Assembly: GCF_002432125.1 (NCBI RefSeq)
Contig: NZ_DJFS01000027.1
Span: forward strand, 5,719 to 69,718
Direction of reading: 5' to 3'
Origin: Brevundimonas sp. UBA5866
GTDB lineage: Bacteria > Pseudomonadota > Alphaproteobacteria > Caulobacterales > Caulobacteraceae
Length of the DNA: 64,000 nt
The position numbers and the translations under genes are program-made. The notes beneath the pieces were generated by a model. It saw only the letters and a list, made by a program, of their open reading frames with translations. It was not told the DNA's origin and made no database searches. Positions 36,689 to 45,433 of the stretch are shown in pieces; the first letter of the stretch is position 1; every line of letters starts with the position of its first letter.

Positions 36689-38164
36689 ATGAAAGTCACG
36701 CGTCTCGAACCCGTTAAAACCACGCTTCAACCCACGAACCACCCGTATATGACGGGCCCGTGGACGCCGCAGTGGGAAGAGGTTACCGCCCTTGATCTGG
36801 ATGTGATCGAAGGGGCAATCCCCACCGATATCGACGGGGTCTATCTGCGTAATACCGAGAATCCCGTCCACCAGCCGCTGGGCCGCTATCACCCGTTCGA
36901 CGGTGACGGCATGCTGCACCAGATCAGCATCCAGAACGGCAAGGCCGACTATCGCAACCGCTTTGTCCGCACTCGCGGCTTTGTGGCCGAACAGATCGCC
37001 GAGGGTTCGCTGTGGGGCGGCATCCAGGATGGTCCGGGCACGTCCAAGCGCCCCGGCTTCGGCGCGCACGAAAGCCTGAAGGATTCCTCGTCCACCGACG
37101 TGGTGATCCACAATGGCAAGGCCATCTCGACCTTCTACCAGTGCGGCGAAGCCTACATGCTGGACCCCGAGACCATGGAACAGCTGGGCACCGCTCCGTG
37201 GGTGCCGCTGGACGGCGTATCGGCCCACCCCAAGACCGATGAACGCACCGGCGAGATGCTGTTCTTCAACTATTCAAAGCACGCGCCCTACATGCACTAT
37301 GGCGTGATCGACAAGGACGGGAAGCAGGTCCACTACACCCCGATCCCCCTGCCCGGTCCGCGCCTGCCGCACGACATGATCTTCTCGGAGAACTATTCGA
37401 TCCTGAACGACTTCCCGTTGTTCTGGGACGAAGGCCTGCTGGAGAAGGGCTATCACGCGGCCCGCATGCACGACCTGCCGTCGCGCTTTGCCGTCATCCC
37501 GCGCTATGGCACCGAAAAGGACATCCGCTGGTTCGAGGCGGACCCGACCTATGTGCTGCACTTCCTCAATGCCTATGAGGAAGGCGACGAGATCGTCATG
37601 GACGGCTACTTCCAGGAAGTGCCCATGCCCGAGCCGCTGGAAGGCGCGCCCAAGGGGATGGACCGGATGATGGCCTATCTGGACGAGCACAGCTTCAAGT
37701 CCAAACTGCACCGGTGGCGCTTCAACCTGAAGACCGGCGAAACGACCGAGGGCCACCTCGATGACCGCGTGCTGGAGTTCGGCGTCATCAACAACCGCTA
37801 TGCCGGTCGCAAGAACCGCTATTGCTATTCGACGACGACCAAGCCGGGCTGGTTCCTGTTCAACGGCTTCGTCAAACACGATCTGGAAACCGGCGAAAGC
37901 TGGCAGATCACCCTGCCGGACGGTCGCTATGCAAGCGAAAGCCCATTTGTCCCGCGCATAAACGCCAAGGATGAGGATGATGGCTATCTGATCAGCTTCA
38001 TCATCGACGAGAATGCCGGTACGTCCGAATGCATCCTCGTGGACTGCAAGAAGTTCGAGGAAGGCCCCGTGTGCCGCATTGCCCTGCCGCACAAGATCTC
38101 CAGCGGCACCCACGCCTGCTGGGCCGATCGGGCCTATATCCGCGATGGTGTGGTCTCGGCCTGA
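36689..38164 (+). CDS. Carotenoid oxygenase / stilbene dioxygenase family
   Basis: 491-residue member of the RPE65/carotenoid cleavage oxygenase family, a seven-bladed propeller with an iron held by four His. Family segments seen are YLRNTENP, the YHPFDGDGMLHQI start of the core, VSAHPKTDERTGEMLFF, LPHDMIFSENYSILNDFPLF, LHFLNAYEEGDEIVMDG and GTHACW near the end. It cleaves a C=C bond of a carotenoid, apocarotenoid or stilbene (lignostilbene). ATG at 36689 has GGGGA six bases upstream. Nearby ligase and thiolase genes favour a phenylpropanoid/stilbene substrate, by inference. Confidence 0.9.
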   Translation: MKVTRLEPVKTTLQPTNHPYMTGPWTPQWEEVTALDLDVIEGAIPTDIDGVYLRNTENPVHQPLGRYHPFDGDGMLHQISIQNGKADYRNRFVRTRGFVAEQIAEGSLWGGIQDGPGTSKRPGFGAHESLKDSSSTDVVIHNGKAISTFYQCGEAYMLDPETMEQLGTAPWVPLDGVSAHPKTDERTGEMLFFNYSKHAPYMHYGVIDKDGKQVHYTPIPLPGPRLPHDMIFSENYSILNDFPLFWDEGLLEKGYHAARMHDLPSRFAVIPRYGTEKDIRWFEADPTYVLHFLNAYEEGDEIVMDGYFQEVPMPEPLEGAPKGMDRMMAYLDEHSFKSKLHRWRFNLKTGETTEGHLDDRVLEFGVINNRYAGRKNRYCYSTTTKPGWFLFNGFVKHDLETGESWQITLPDGRYASESPFVPRINAKDEDDGYLISFIIDENAGTSECILVDCKKFEEGPVCRIALPHKISSGTHACWADRAYIRDGVVSA

Positions 38165-38189
38165 CGGGCTGAACCACACAGGGGCGAAC

Positions 38190-38221
38190 GGGGGCGGCCT
38201 TGGAGAAGGCCGCCCCCTTTT
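38190..38221 (+). terminator. Terminator after carotenoid oxygenase
   Basis: Perfect 10-bp stem GGGGGCGGCC/GGCCGCCCCC, eight-base loop, then TTTT. Also sits at the end of the convergent DUF1295 gene. Confidence 0.88.
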
Positions 38222-38225
38222 CGTA

Positions 38226-39032
38226 TCAGGCTTTCACCTTCTTGGGCGGCAGCGGCACAAAGCCGGATGTGCACGCGATATAGTCGGCATACTCCGGCTT
38301 GGTCTTACGCATACGGTATTCCATCGTCGGTGCGCCCGACCACTTCATCAGGGTCCACGTCAGGAAGGCCGGACCAACAATGGCGAACAGGCCTGTCGTG
38401 GTTTCCGCCGCGATCAGGAACAGCCCCCACCAGACAAGGCTCTCGCCGAAATAGTTGGGGTGACGGCTATAGCGCCACAGGCCCGACTGCATGACCTTGC
38501 CCTTGTTCTCGGGCTTCAGCTTAAACTTGGCCAGCTGCCCATCGGCGATGATCTCGAAGATCAGGCCAAAGACCGCGATGGCAACGCCGATCCAGCCAAT
38601 TACACCCACATCCGGTGTGCGGTCGATCTGGCCCAGTTGGACCGGAAGCGACATCAGGAACTGTAGCGGTGCCTGCGTCACGCAGATGGACACCAGGGTG
38701 AAGAAGCCAAAGCTCCAACCCTTGGTTTCCTTCACCTTTTCATACAGTCGCTCATAGCGGCGGTCGGCACCATGCACCCGCCAGCGCCAGATCATATAGC
38801 CGAACAGGCGCACGCCCCATGCCGCGCATATCCCCGTCAGCAGGGCATTGCGCAACAGCGGCCCATCCGACTGGATAAAGGTGGAAATCGCCAGCACCAC
38901 CGTGCCCAGTCCCCAATAGGCGTCAACAATGGTCGGGTCTTTCAACTTCAACGAAACGGCCCAGACCAGCGCGAAACCCGCCGCCGCTACGCCGACATTG
39001 ATCAGAAGTATCCTCAGAACTTCAGGCAGCAT
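38226..39032 (-). CDS. DUF1295 / steroid 5-alpha reductase-like membrane protein
   Basis: 268 residues with about seven membrane helices. The DUF1295 (isoprenylcysteine methyltransferase/steroid reductase fold) signature is clear: WRVHGADRRYERLYEK, QSGLWRYSRHPNYFGESLVWWGLF, and TMEYRMRKTKPEYADYIACTSGFVPLPP at the end. NAD(P)H-dependent reduction of lipids is possible. ATG at 39032; a GTG one codon earlier is open. Same strand as, and 57 bases after, the feruloyl-CoA synthase-like gene. Confidence 0.88.
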   Translation of the reverse strand: MLPEVLRILLINVGVAAAGFALVWAVSLKLKDPTIVDAYWGLGTVVLAISTFIQSDGPLLRNALLTGICAAWGVRLFGYMIWRWRVHGADRRYERLYEKVKETKGWSFGFFTLVSICVTQAPLQFLMSLPVQLGQIDRTPDVGVIGWIGVAIAVFGLIFEIIADGQLAKFKLKPENKGKVMQSGLWRYSRHPNYFGESLVWWGLFLIAAETTTGLFAIVGPAFLTWTLMKWSGAPTMEYRMRKTKPEYADYIACTSGFVPLPPKKVKA

Positions 39033-39089
39033 CACTCCCCCTTGGCCGTGTCACGGCCAGACATGTTTGACAGTTTTCGGATAAGGCCT

Positions 39090-40889
39090 TCAGGCCTCCA
39101 GAATATAGACGCCCTCGTCCGGTTGCTCGGCGAACAGGCGCTCGACCAGATCGGGACGGTTATCCATCACGGCGCGGCGGTTGACCGTGCCCTTGTCCGA
39201 CAGCTCGTGCGCGTTCGGATTGGGTGGCGCGGACGGGAACAGCACGCGCCGGATACGGTTGCCCGCCGACTGGGTCGCGTTGAACTGTTTCAGCCGTTCG
39301 ACAATCTCGGCCTCGGCGTTCGGGGCCTTGGTCCAGATCATCGCCGTCAGATAGGGCCGGTTCTCGTCACACAGCACCAGATCCAGCGCCAGCGGGTCGA
39401 GTATGCGGATGATCTGCTCGCGCATGTGACCGCCATAGACCCACGCCCCGCTCAACAGCTTGAACTCCTCGGCGGCGCGGCCCGCAAAGGCCAGCCCAAG
39501 GTCCGGCCTTTCCGGATCATGGAAGACGCAAAGATCGCCAGAGCGGTAATAGCCTTCCTCGTCAAAGGCTTCGGCGGTTTTTTGGGGCTCGTCCAGATAG
39601 CCGAGCGCGAGGCTCTTGCCCTTTGCGCGCAGCTCATAGCGGTCGCCCTGTGGCACCAGCTTGATCGTCACCCCCGGCACCGGCAGGCCCAAGCCCACCT
39701 TGTCCGTCTCATAGTGGGTGACGGTGATGGCCGATCCCGTTTCGGTGGACCCATAGCCACTGGTCAGCATGACACGGTGGCCGCAAGCCTCAACCGCACA
39801 GGCCTGAAGGCGATCGAACACAGCCTGGGACAGCCCCGCACCGCCGAACAGCATCATCTTCATGCGCGAGAAGAAGTTCCTCCGCATCTCCGGATGGGTT
39901 TCCAGTGCATCGGCCAGCATGACGTAACCCAGCGGCACATTGTTGTAATAGCCGACGCTGATCTCGGTCAGGTTGCGGATCGAGGTATCGAACAGGCCGG
40001 GCATGGGTTTGCCGTCATCGATGTAGAAGGTCCCGCCCTCCATCAGGGTGGTCCGCATCACATAGGCCCCCGCCGCGTGGTGCCACGGCAGCCAGTCCAG
40101 CATGACCTCGTTCCAGCCCGCCACCTTGCCGACCGTCTGCTTGCACTCGGCGGTATTGGCCGCCAGCGCACCCAGCGTCAGCACCGTCAGCTTGGGCAAT
40201 CCGGTCGAGCCGGAGGTCAGCATATAGGCCGCCACCCCGTCTTCCTTCAGCCCTTCAATGGAAGCCTCGACGGCAGGCGTAGGTTCAGTAGCCACCACAT
40301 CGGCCAGCAACAGCGCGCCCTCGAACGGCTCTCCGCAGATCAGCACCGCATCACCGATATCCACCGAGGCAATTGCCGCGGCGATGCCTGCGGTTTCTGC
40401 TACGATGACGGACGGTTTGGCCTTGCCGATCACATGGCGCAGGCGGCCCAGATCGCCGCCCAGCGCCACCATCATCGGGCTGGCCGGACAGACCGCCCGC
40501 CCCGACGCCCACCCGCCGTAGGTCACGGTCGAGAACAACGGCGAGTTGGACGACACCAGAAACACCGTGCCATCGCCGCCCTGATCCAACAGCCACTGGG
40601 TAAAGCCGTCGCAGTCGCGCTTCAGCTGTCGATAGCTTGTCGCCTGCCAGTCGCCGCCCCCCGCCGCGCGGCGCATCAGGGCCGGTTTGTCGCCCTGCTG
40701 TTCAGCCATGCGGGCGAACAGGCGCGGCATGTTGAAGTCATAGGGCGCAACCGGAATGCGCGACTTCAGATAGATGGTGCCATCGGCTTCCTTGCGGACA
40801 TCCAGATCGACCGGCAGCAGCGCGGCATCACGCAGCGGTGCCTTGGCGATGTCTTCGGCGGTCAGCCCCAGAGGAGAAACGACGCCCAT
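39090..40889 (-). CDS. Feruloyl-CoA synthase-like acyl-CoA ligase
   Basis: 599-residue ANL-superfamily ligase that activates a carboxylic acid as AMP ester and then CoA thioester. The P-loop is MLTSGSTGLPK. GYGSTETGSAI and YYRSGDLCVF are the A5 and A7 motifs. The segment GRAAEEFKLLSGAWVYGGHMRE and the tail ELSDKGTVNRRAVMDNR are characteristic of the feruloyl-CoA synthase subgroup rather than fatty acyl ligases. ATG at 40889 with GGGAGG seven bases upstream. Downstream of the thiolase on the same strand; probably acts on a phenylpropenoic acid. Confidence 0.85.
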   Translation of the reverse strand: MGVVSPLGLTAEDIAKAPLRDAALLPVDLDVRKEADGTIYLKSRIPVAPYDFNMPRLFARMAEQQGDKPALMRRAAGGGDWQATSYRQLKRDCDGFTQWLLDQGGDGTVFLVSSNSPLFSTVTYGGWASGRAVCPASPMMVALGGDLGRLRHVIGKAKPSVIVAETAGIAAAIASVDIGDAVLICGEPFEGALLLADVVATEPTPAVEASIEGLKEDGVAAYMLTSGSTGLPKLTVLTLGALAANTAECKQTVGKVAGWNEVMLDWLPWHHAAGAYVMRTTLMEGGTFYIDDGKPMPGLFDTSIRNLTEISVGYYNNVPLGYVMLADALETHPEMRRNFFSRMKMMLFGGAGLSQAVFDRLQACAVEACGHRVMLTSGYGSTETGSAITVTHYETDKVGLGLPVPGVTIKLVPQGDRYELRAKGKSLALGYLDEPQKTAEAFDEEGYYRSGDLCVFHDPERPDLGLAFAGRAAEEFKLLSGAWVYGGHMREQIIRILDPLALDLVLCDENRPYLTAMIWTKAPNAEAEIVERLKQFNATQSAGNRIRRVLFPSAPPNPNAHELSDKGTVNRRAVMDNRPDLVERLFAEQPDEGVYILEA

Positions 40890-41023
40890 CACGCGCCCTC
40901 CCCGTTTGTCTCAAAGCCCGCGACGACCCTTGAAATCGTTCTCATTCTTTCCTCCCCGCCCTGCACCACTTCGTTAAGCGAGCGATGTCAGGTTCACTTT
41001 TGAAACGCCCCTTCTGTGGGACT

Positions 41024-42244
41024 TCAGGTTCCGACGACGAAGCTGACCGTGGTGGTGGTAGAGCCGCCGATGTTCAGGGTCTGGACGTTCTTCGCACCCT
41101 CGACCTGATAGTCTCCGGCAGTGCCCGCCACCTGTTTGGCGGCATCCAGAACCATACGCACGCCCGTCGCCCCGACCGGATGGCCAAGGCCGATCAATCC
41201 CCCCGAAGGGTTGAACGGCAGTGCCCCGTCAAAGGCGACCGTGCCGTCTTCAATCGCCTTCCATGCCTCGCCCGCCTTGGTCAGACCAAGATGCTCGATG
41301 GCCATGTATTCGGTGGTGGTGAAGCAGTCGTGGGTTTCGACCGCGTCGATGTCCCACACATCGTTCAGGCCTGCGCGGCGACGGGCATCCTCGCCCGCCT
41401 TCTTAACGTGCGGGAAGATCCAGCCCTCTTCATCCTGAACTTCCAGCTTGGAGCGAAGGCTCATCGGCGCGCCCGTATGGCCCCAGCCCTTGATGCGCGG
41501 CAGGTCTTCAAGGCGCAGCCCGTGCTTGCGGGCATATTCGGCGGCCTTGCGCTCCGAGGCGAGGAAGACCACAGCTGCGCCGTCCGTCACCTGACCGCAG
41601 TCCTGACGGCGGATATTGCCCTCGATGACAGGATTGGCTTCATCGTCATCGGTGAAGCTGGCATCCGTAAAGGCCCAGCCGCGCGTCTGGGCGTTGGGGT
41701 TGCGCTTGGCATTGCCGAAATTGATGCGCGCTATCTCGGCCAGATGCTCGCGTTTGATGCCGAACCGTTCCTGATAGACGTCGCCTATGTCGGAGAAGGC
41801 ACGCGGCCACAGATAGATGGCATCCTGAAACTCGTGCCCGTGCCAAGCCGCCGCGCCCAGATTATCCGCTGCGACCTTGCCCGGGACATTGCGCATCACC
41901 TCCAGCCCCAGCACACAGGCGCTCTCGTAGCGGCCCGCTTCGATGTCGGCCATCGCCGCCATGATCGCCAGCGAACCCGAAGCGCAGGCCGCCTCGTGCC
42001 GGGCGGTCGGCATACCGTCGAACCGCCTGTCGGACTGGGCGAAAAAGCCGCCCAACATTCCCTGTCCGCAGAACAGTTCGCCGACGAAATTGCCGACGTG
42101 GCCGACCTCTATTTCGGTCGGATCCAGCTTGGTGGCGTCCAGTCCGTGGTTCAGTGCCTCGGCAAAGCCGTCGGCGATCTCAAGCCCTTCGCGGGCCCAG
42201 TTGCGCGAGAAGTCACTCTGCCAACCACCGAGAATATAGACCAC
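41024..42244 (-). CDS. Thiolase family protein (SCP-x / acetyl-CoA acetyltransferase type)
   Basis: 406-residue thiolase of the SCP-x-like group. The nucleophilic Cys lies in ARHEAACASGSLAIMAA, the active-site His region in VETHDCFTTTEYMAIEHL, and the C-terminal motif in NPSGGLIGLGHPVGATGVRM. Instead of the CxGxGG of classical thiolases the end is LNIGGSTTTTVSFVV. Start is GTG at 42244, decided by GGGAGGTG three to ten bases before it. Likely first gene of thiolase - ligase - DUF1295; could carry out beta-oxidative chain shortening of the CoA ester made by its neighbour. Confidence 0.85.
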   Translation of the reverse strand: MVYILGGWQSDFSRNWAREGLEIADGFAEALNHGLDATKLDPTEIEVGHVGNFVGELFCGQGMLGGFFAQSDRRFDGMPTARHEAACASGSLAIMAAMADIEAGRYESACVLGLEVMRNVPGKVAADNLGAAAWHGHEFQDAIYLWPRAFSDIGDVYQERFGIKREHLAEIARINFGNAKRNPNAQTRGWAFTDASFTDDDEANPVIEGNIRRQDCGQVTDGAAVVFLASERKAAEYARKHGLRLEDLPRIKGWGHTGAPMSLRSKLEVQDEEGWIFPHVKKAGEDARRRAGLNDVWDIDAVETHDCFTTTEYMAIEHLGLTKAGEAWKAIEDGTVAFDGALPFNPSGGLIGLGHPVGATGVRMVLDAAKQVAGTAGDYQVEGAKNVQTLNIGGSTTTTVSFVVGT

Positions 42245-42327
42245 GTCACACCTCCCTGACCGGATCGGGAAGAGACTGCGATAGTCAGTCTTATAACGCA
42301 AGCTAGTATTTTGAACTTGTCTCCATG

Positions 42328-42357
42328 AAAAAAGGGGCCGCTTTCGCGACCCCTTTT
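42328..42357. terminator. Terminator after the M14 peptidase
   Basis: AAAAGGGG...CCCCTTTT stem with GC pairs inside and T-runs in both directions. Serves the leftward peptidase gene and separates it from the thiolase promoter. Confidence 0.8.
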
Positions 42358-42382
42358 GTTTGATGTGGGTACCGTTGCGCCG

Positions 42383-45190
42383 TTAGCGGTTGGCGCTGGC
42401 CGGACCGTACAGCAGACCGTTGAAGAACAGGCGGAAGGTGCCGTGCGGCTGGGCGCGCTGGATGACCTCCGCGCCATAGGCGAACAGCTTGCCCTCGCCC
42501 AGATCGGCTTCGACCACGGCGCTGGTGTCCTTCAGGATTTCCTGATTGTGGGCCCAGCCGCTACGCAGCGGTGCATCGCTGTCGAAGCGGACCACCGTGC
42601 GCGCGCCCTCGCCCGTCACGCGGAAGGTCTGGCCGTTGTTGAAGAAGACATCGGCCCGTTCCGGCATGCCATAGGCCAGAGGGCTGACAGCCTCGACCTT
42701 GGCCGACAGGATCGACCCCGGCAGGAAGAACTCGGTGTTCGGCAGCGGACGCACGCGCTCGCCCTCGGTCTTGACCAGAGCCGGCTCGATCGGCGCGCCC
42801 AGCAGGTGTGCCAGACGGTTGGAGTTGCCGATGGTCACCACCGTACCACCCTTGCGGGCGAACTCGGCGATACGCGGTACGGTCGTTTCCGCCGTCACCT
42901 CGCCCAGCCAGCCGCGCATTTCGGCGGGGATGGTCTCGGGCTTGGGCTGCGGCCAGGCCGTGGTCTGGCGATAGGCCGGATGGTCCAGCGCCGGCGCGAC
43001 GGTGTCAGTGAAGACCAGCACGTCGTATTTGGCGTTCAGGTCCTCGGTATCCAGCGCCTGCGGATAGACGACCTCGAACGGGAACTCGTAGCGTTCCAGC
43101 AGGAAGCGGGTCCAACCCGACGACATCACACCGCCGTAACGGTCCACCAGACCGACACGGACAGGCTTCAGCGCCATGCCCTCACCGGCCGGACGGCGCG
43201 ACACGGCATGGGCGTCGATGCCCAGCGGGCCGACCGCCTCGCGGATGATAGCCGCGGCCTGCTCCGATGCAGGAACCCAGATCGCGCCTGCGCCCAGCGT
43301 CTCGCCATTGGCACGGACCGACTGTTCGATCCATTCCGGCTGGATGCCCGCCGCCAGCAGGCGGTTGGTCAGGATGAAGCTGTTGTTCTCTTCATGGCCG
43401 ATCACAAAGCCTGCACGGCCATTGCCGATCACACGGCCCGGTGGCGGGGCCAGAACGTCCTCGGCCTTGACGGTCGGCGCTTCAAAGCCATCCTGGATGC
43501 GGTCGAAGTTCACACCCATCTGGAAGGCCAGCGTATAGCCCGCCACGTCATACGGCAGCTTGGGCGGCCCGCCCGGATATTCGGTGTTGTGGGGGTGATC
43601 CTGCGGCTCGAACATGTCCAGTACGTGCGGACGATAGGCCTGCGCCGTCTTCACCACATAGCTGCCCGCCGGATAGCGGGTGCCGTTCACGGTGAACGGA
43701 CGCTCGGCCACCTCCACGTCCACGCCGTTCTTGATCAACGTGTTCAGGAAGGCCACCGTCGTCGGCAGGTCGCGCTGGGTCTGCGGGTTGATGATATAGC
43801 CGCGCGGCATACGGTTTTCCGCCGTGCGGACCACCGTATCCATCAGCGAGGGATCGACCGCGCGGGCATTGTTGCCCGCCGCCTTCAGGGCCTCGACCAG
43901 CGTCGGCGTCATCTGCCACGTATCGGTCGAGCCGCGCTCGATGGCGTTCTGGCCCATGCGCCAGATGTTGAACAGCAGGCGTTCCTTGTTGCGCGACGCA
44001 TAGTCGATGATCGCGCGGTTCATGCTCCACTGGTAGTCGATGCTGTCACGCAGGTGCCAGCGGCGCGGCACCATCGGCAGCGGAATATCGTTGCGCGCCA
44101 GTTGCACGTCGGGGATCAGGGCGATGTCTTCCGGCGTCGGCCCGCCGATCAGCTCGGTCAGGATGCCGATGGCGTTGTGATAATAGGGCGTGGAGCGGAC
44201 CATACCGTTGTGCCACGTCGAATAGGCCCCGACCGAGTTCGAGCCGGAACCGCCCTTGCCCTCGGCCACCAGACGGCTGTGCATGGTGGTGCCCAGCTCG
44301 CTGGTCATGTTCATGACCAGACCGTCGAGGTTGTAGTTGTACGGATCGCGGAAGGGCGGGATGTACACCACCATGCCGCGCGGGCCGGTCTGGTGCTGGT
44401 TGTAGACGATCTGCGGGAACCACTCGCGGTAATGGACGCGGGCGATGTTCGCCGTCTCGGCCTGCGAGACCATGTAGGAATCGCGGTTGTTATCGTGGCC
44501 GGTGTACTTCTGGTACAGCACCGGAATGTCGCGGAACGAGCGTTCCTGCGGGTCCTCCTTGCGCATGTACCAGTCGGCCACCAGTTGCAGGCCATCAGGG
44601 TTGGCATGGCCGAACAGCAGGATGGTGTCGTCCAGCGTCCGCAGCGTCTCGGCATCCTGTCCCGTCAGCAGGCGGTAAAGGACGTGGATCTGGCCTTGGG
44701 TGGTCACCGTCTCGGTGGCGTGCAGACCGGCGTCGATCCAAACCACGGCCTTGCCGTCGGCGGCCAGCTGGCGGGCCTCTTCCTCGCTCACACCCTCGGC
44801 CTTGGCCAGACGGCGGGCGATATCCTTGTAGCGGTCCAGATTGGCGAGGTTTTCCGGCGTGGAGACAATGGCCATCCACTGGGTCCGCCCCTCCTCCGTC
44901 GTGCCGAAGCTTTCCAGCTTCATCCGGTCGGACTGCTGCGCCAGCAGCTTCAGATAGGCTTCGTACTGGTCGTGGTTGGCCAGATAAAAGTCCGTGCCCG
45001 GCTCCTGCGGGAAAAACTGGACCGGCGCGGTCACGCCTGCCACAGCGGGGCTAAGCGGACCGGCTACAGGCGATGACGCTTCCGCAGCCACCTCTGCCAC
45101 GGCCACCTGAGGCACAAAGAGGGGTGCCGTCAGGCAGGTCCCGGCGAGAAGCAGGGCCGTCAGGCCCGCAGATGGTTTGATGCGCTTCAT
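42383..45190 (-). CDS. Secreted M14 family zinc carboxypeptidase
   Basis: 935-residue exported metallopeptidase. Signal peptide MKRIKPSAGLTALLLAGTCLTAPLFVPQVAVA. The M14 domain is in the first half: zinc ligands in IDAGLHATETVT (HxxE) and YNQHQTG (His), with GHDNNRDSYMVSQ in between and ILTELIGG after. The long C-terminal half contains a glutamine-amidotransferase-like segment (EFPFEVVYPQALDTEDLNAKYDVLVFTD), usual in this large M14 subgroup. ATG at 45190 gives the signal peptide; the frame is open 14 codons further. Divergent from the ABC operon. Confidence 0.88.
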   Translation of the reverse strand: MKRIKPSAGLTALLLAGTCLTAPLFVPQVAVAEVAAEASSPVAGPLSPAVAGVTAPVQFFPQEPGTDFYLANHDQYEAYLKLLAQQSDRMKLESFGTTEEGRTQWMAIVSTPENLANLDRYKDIARRLAKAEGVSEEEARQLAADGKAVVWIDAGLHATETVTTQGQIHVLYRLLTGQDAETLRTLDDTILLFGHANPDGLQLVADWYMRKEDPQERSFRDIPVLYQKYTGHDNNRDSYMVSQAETANIARVHYREWFPQIVYNQHQTGPRGMVVYIPPFRDPYNYNLDGLVMNMTSELGTTMHSRLVAEGKGGSGSNSVGAYSTWHNGMVRSTPYYHNAIGILTELIGGPTPEDIALIPDVQLARNDIPLPMVPRRWHLRDSIDYQWSMNRAIIDYASRNKERLLFNIWRMGQNAIERGSTDTWQMTPTLVEALKAAGNNARAVDPSLMDTVVRTAENRMPRGYIINPQTQRDLPTTVAFLNTLIKNGVDVEVAERPFTVNGTRYPAGSYVVKTAQAYRPHVLDMFEPQDHPHNTEYPGGPPKLPYDVAGYTLAFQMGVNFDRIQDGFEAPTVKAEDVLAPPPGRVIGNGRAGFVIGHEENNSFILTNRLLAAGIQPEWIEQSVRANGETLGAGAIWVPASEQAAAIIREAVGPLGIDAHAVSRRPAGEGMALKPVRVGLVDRYGGVMSSGWTRFLLERYEFPFEVVYPQALDTEDLNAKYDVLVFTDTVAPALDHPAYRQTTAWPQPKPETIPAEMRGWLGEVTAETTVPRIAEFARKGGTVVTIGNSNRLAHLLGAPIEPALVKTEGERVRPLPNTEFFLPGSILSAKVEAVSPLAYGMPERADVFFNNGQTFRVTGEGARTVVRFDSDAPLRSGWAHNQEILKDTSAVVEADLGEGKLFAYGAEVIQRAQPHGTFRLFFNGLLYGPASANR

Positions 45191-45290
45191 TTTCCCCTCA
45201 CACGCTTCACTGAGCCAACCCTTGGTATTCAATAGCGACGGTGAAGAGAACCCTTTTTTATCCCGCGATTTTAGAGGGAAAAGCGCATGT

Positions 45291-45308
45291 TGTATTTATT
45301 TGAATACG
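45291..45308. promoter_or_regulatory. Regulon operator 1, YGTATT-N6-AATACR
   Basis: TGTATT-TATTTG-AATACG, an inverted repeat in the gap between the M14 peptidase and the ABC importer operon, about 125 bases before the first permease. Matches the sites at 52887, 56423 and 58932. Confidence 0.7.
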
Positions 45309-45375
45309 TGCTAGCACTACCCTACCAAGGTTGGTCGAGGTAGGTTCTGCGAACGCCAAGCTTAGTGGGGGAGCA

Positions 45376-45429
45376 ATGAGCAACAGATTCGGGCGGGCAA
45401 GCGCCAGATTTCCGGACAAGGGCATCTGA
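45376..45429 (+). CDS. Possible leader peptide before ABC operon
   Basis: 17-codon frame (MSNRFGRASARFPDKGI) with a GGGGGAG ribosome site five bases before its ATG, ending four bases before the permease GTG start. The spacing suits translational coupling to the permease, which has no good ribosome site of its own. May be an upstream peptide or just a chance frame. Confidence 0.35.
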   Translation: MSNRFGRASARFPDKGI

Positions 45430-45433
45430 CCCG

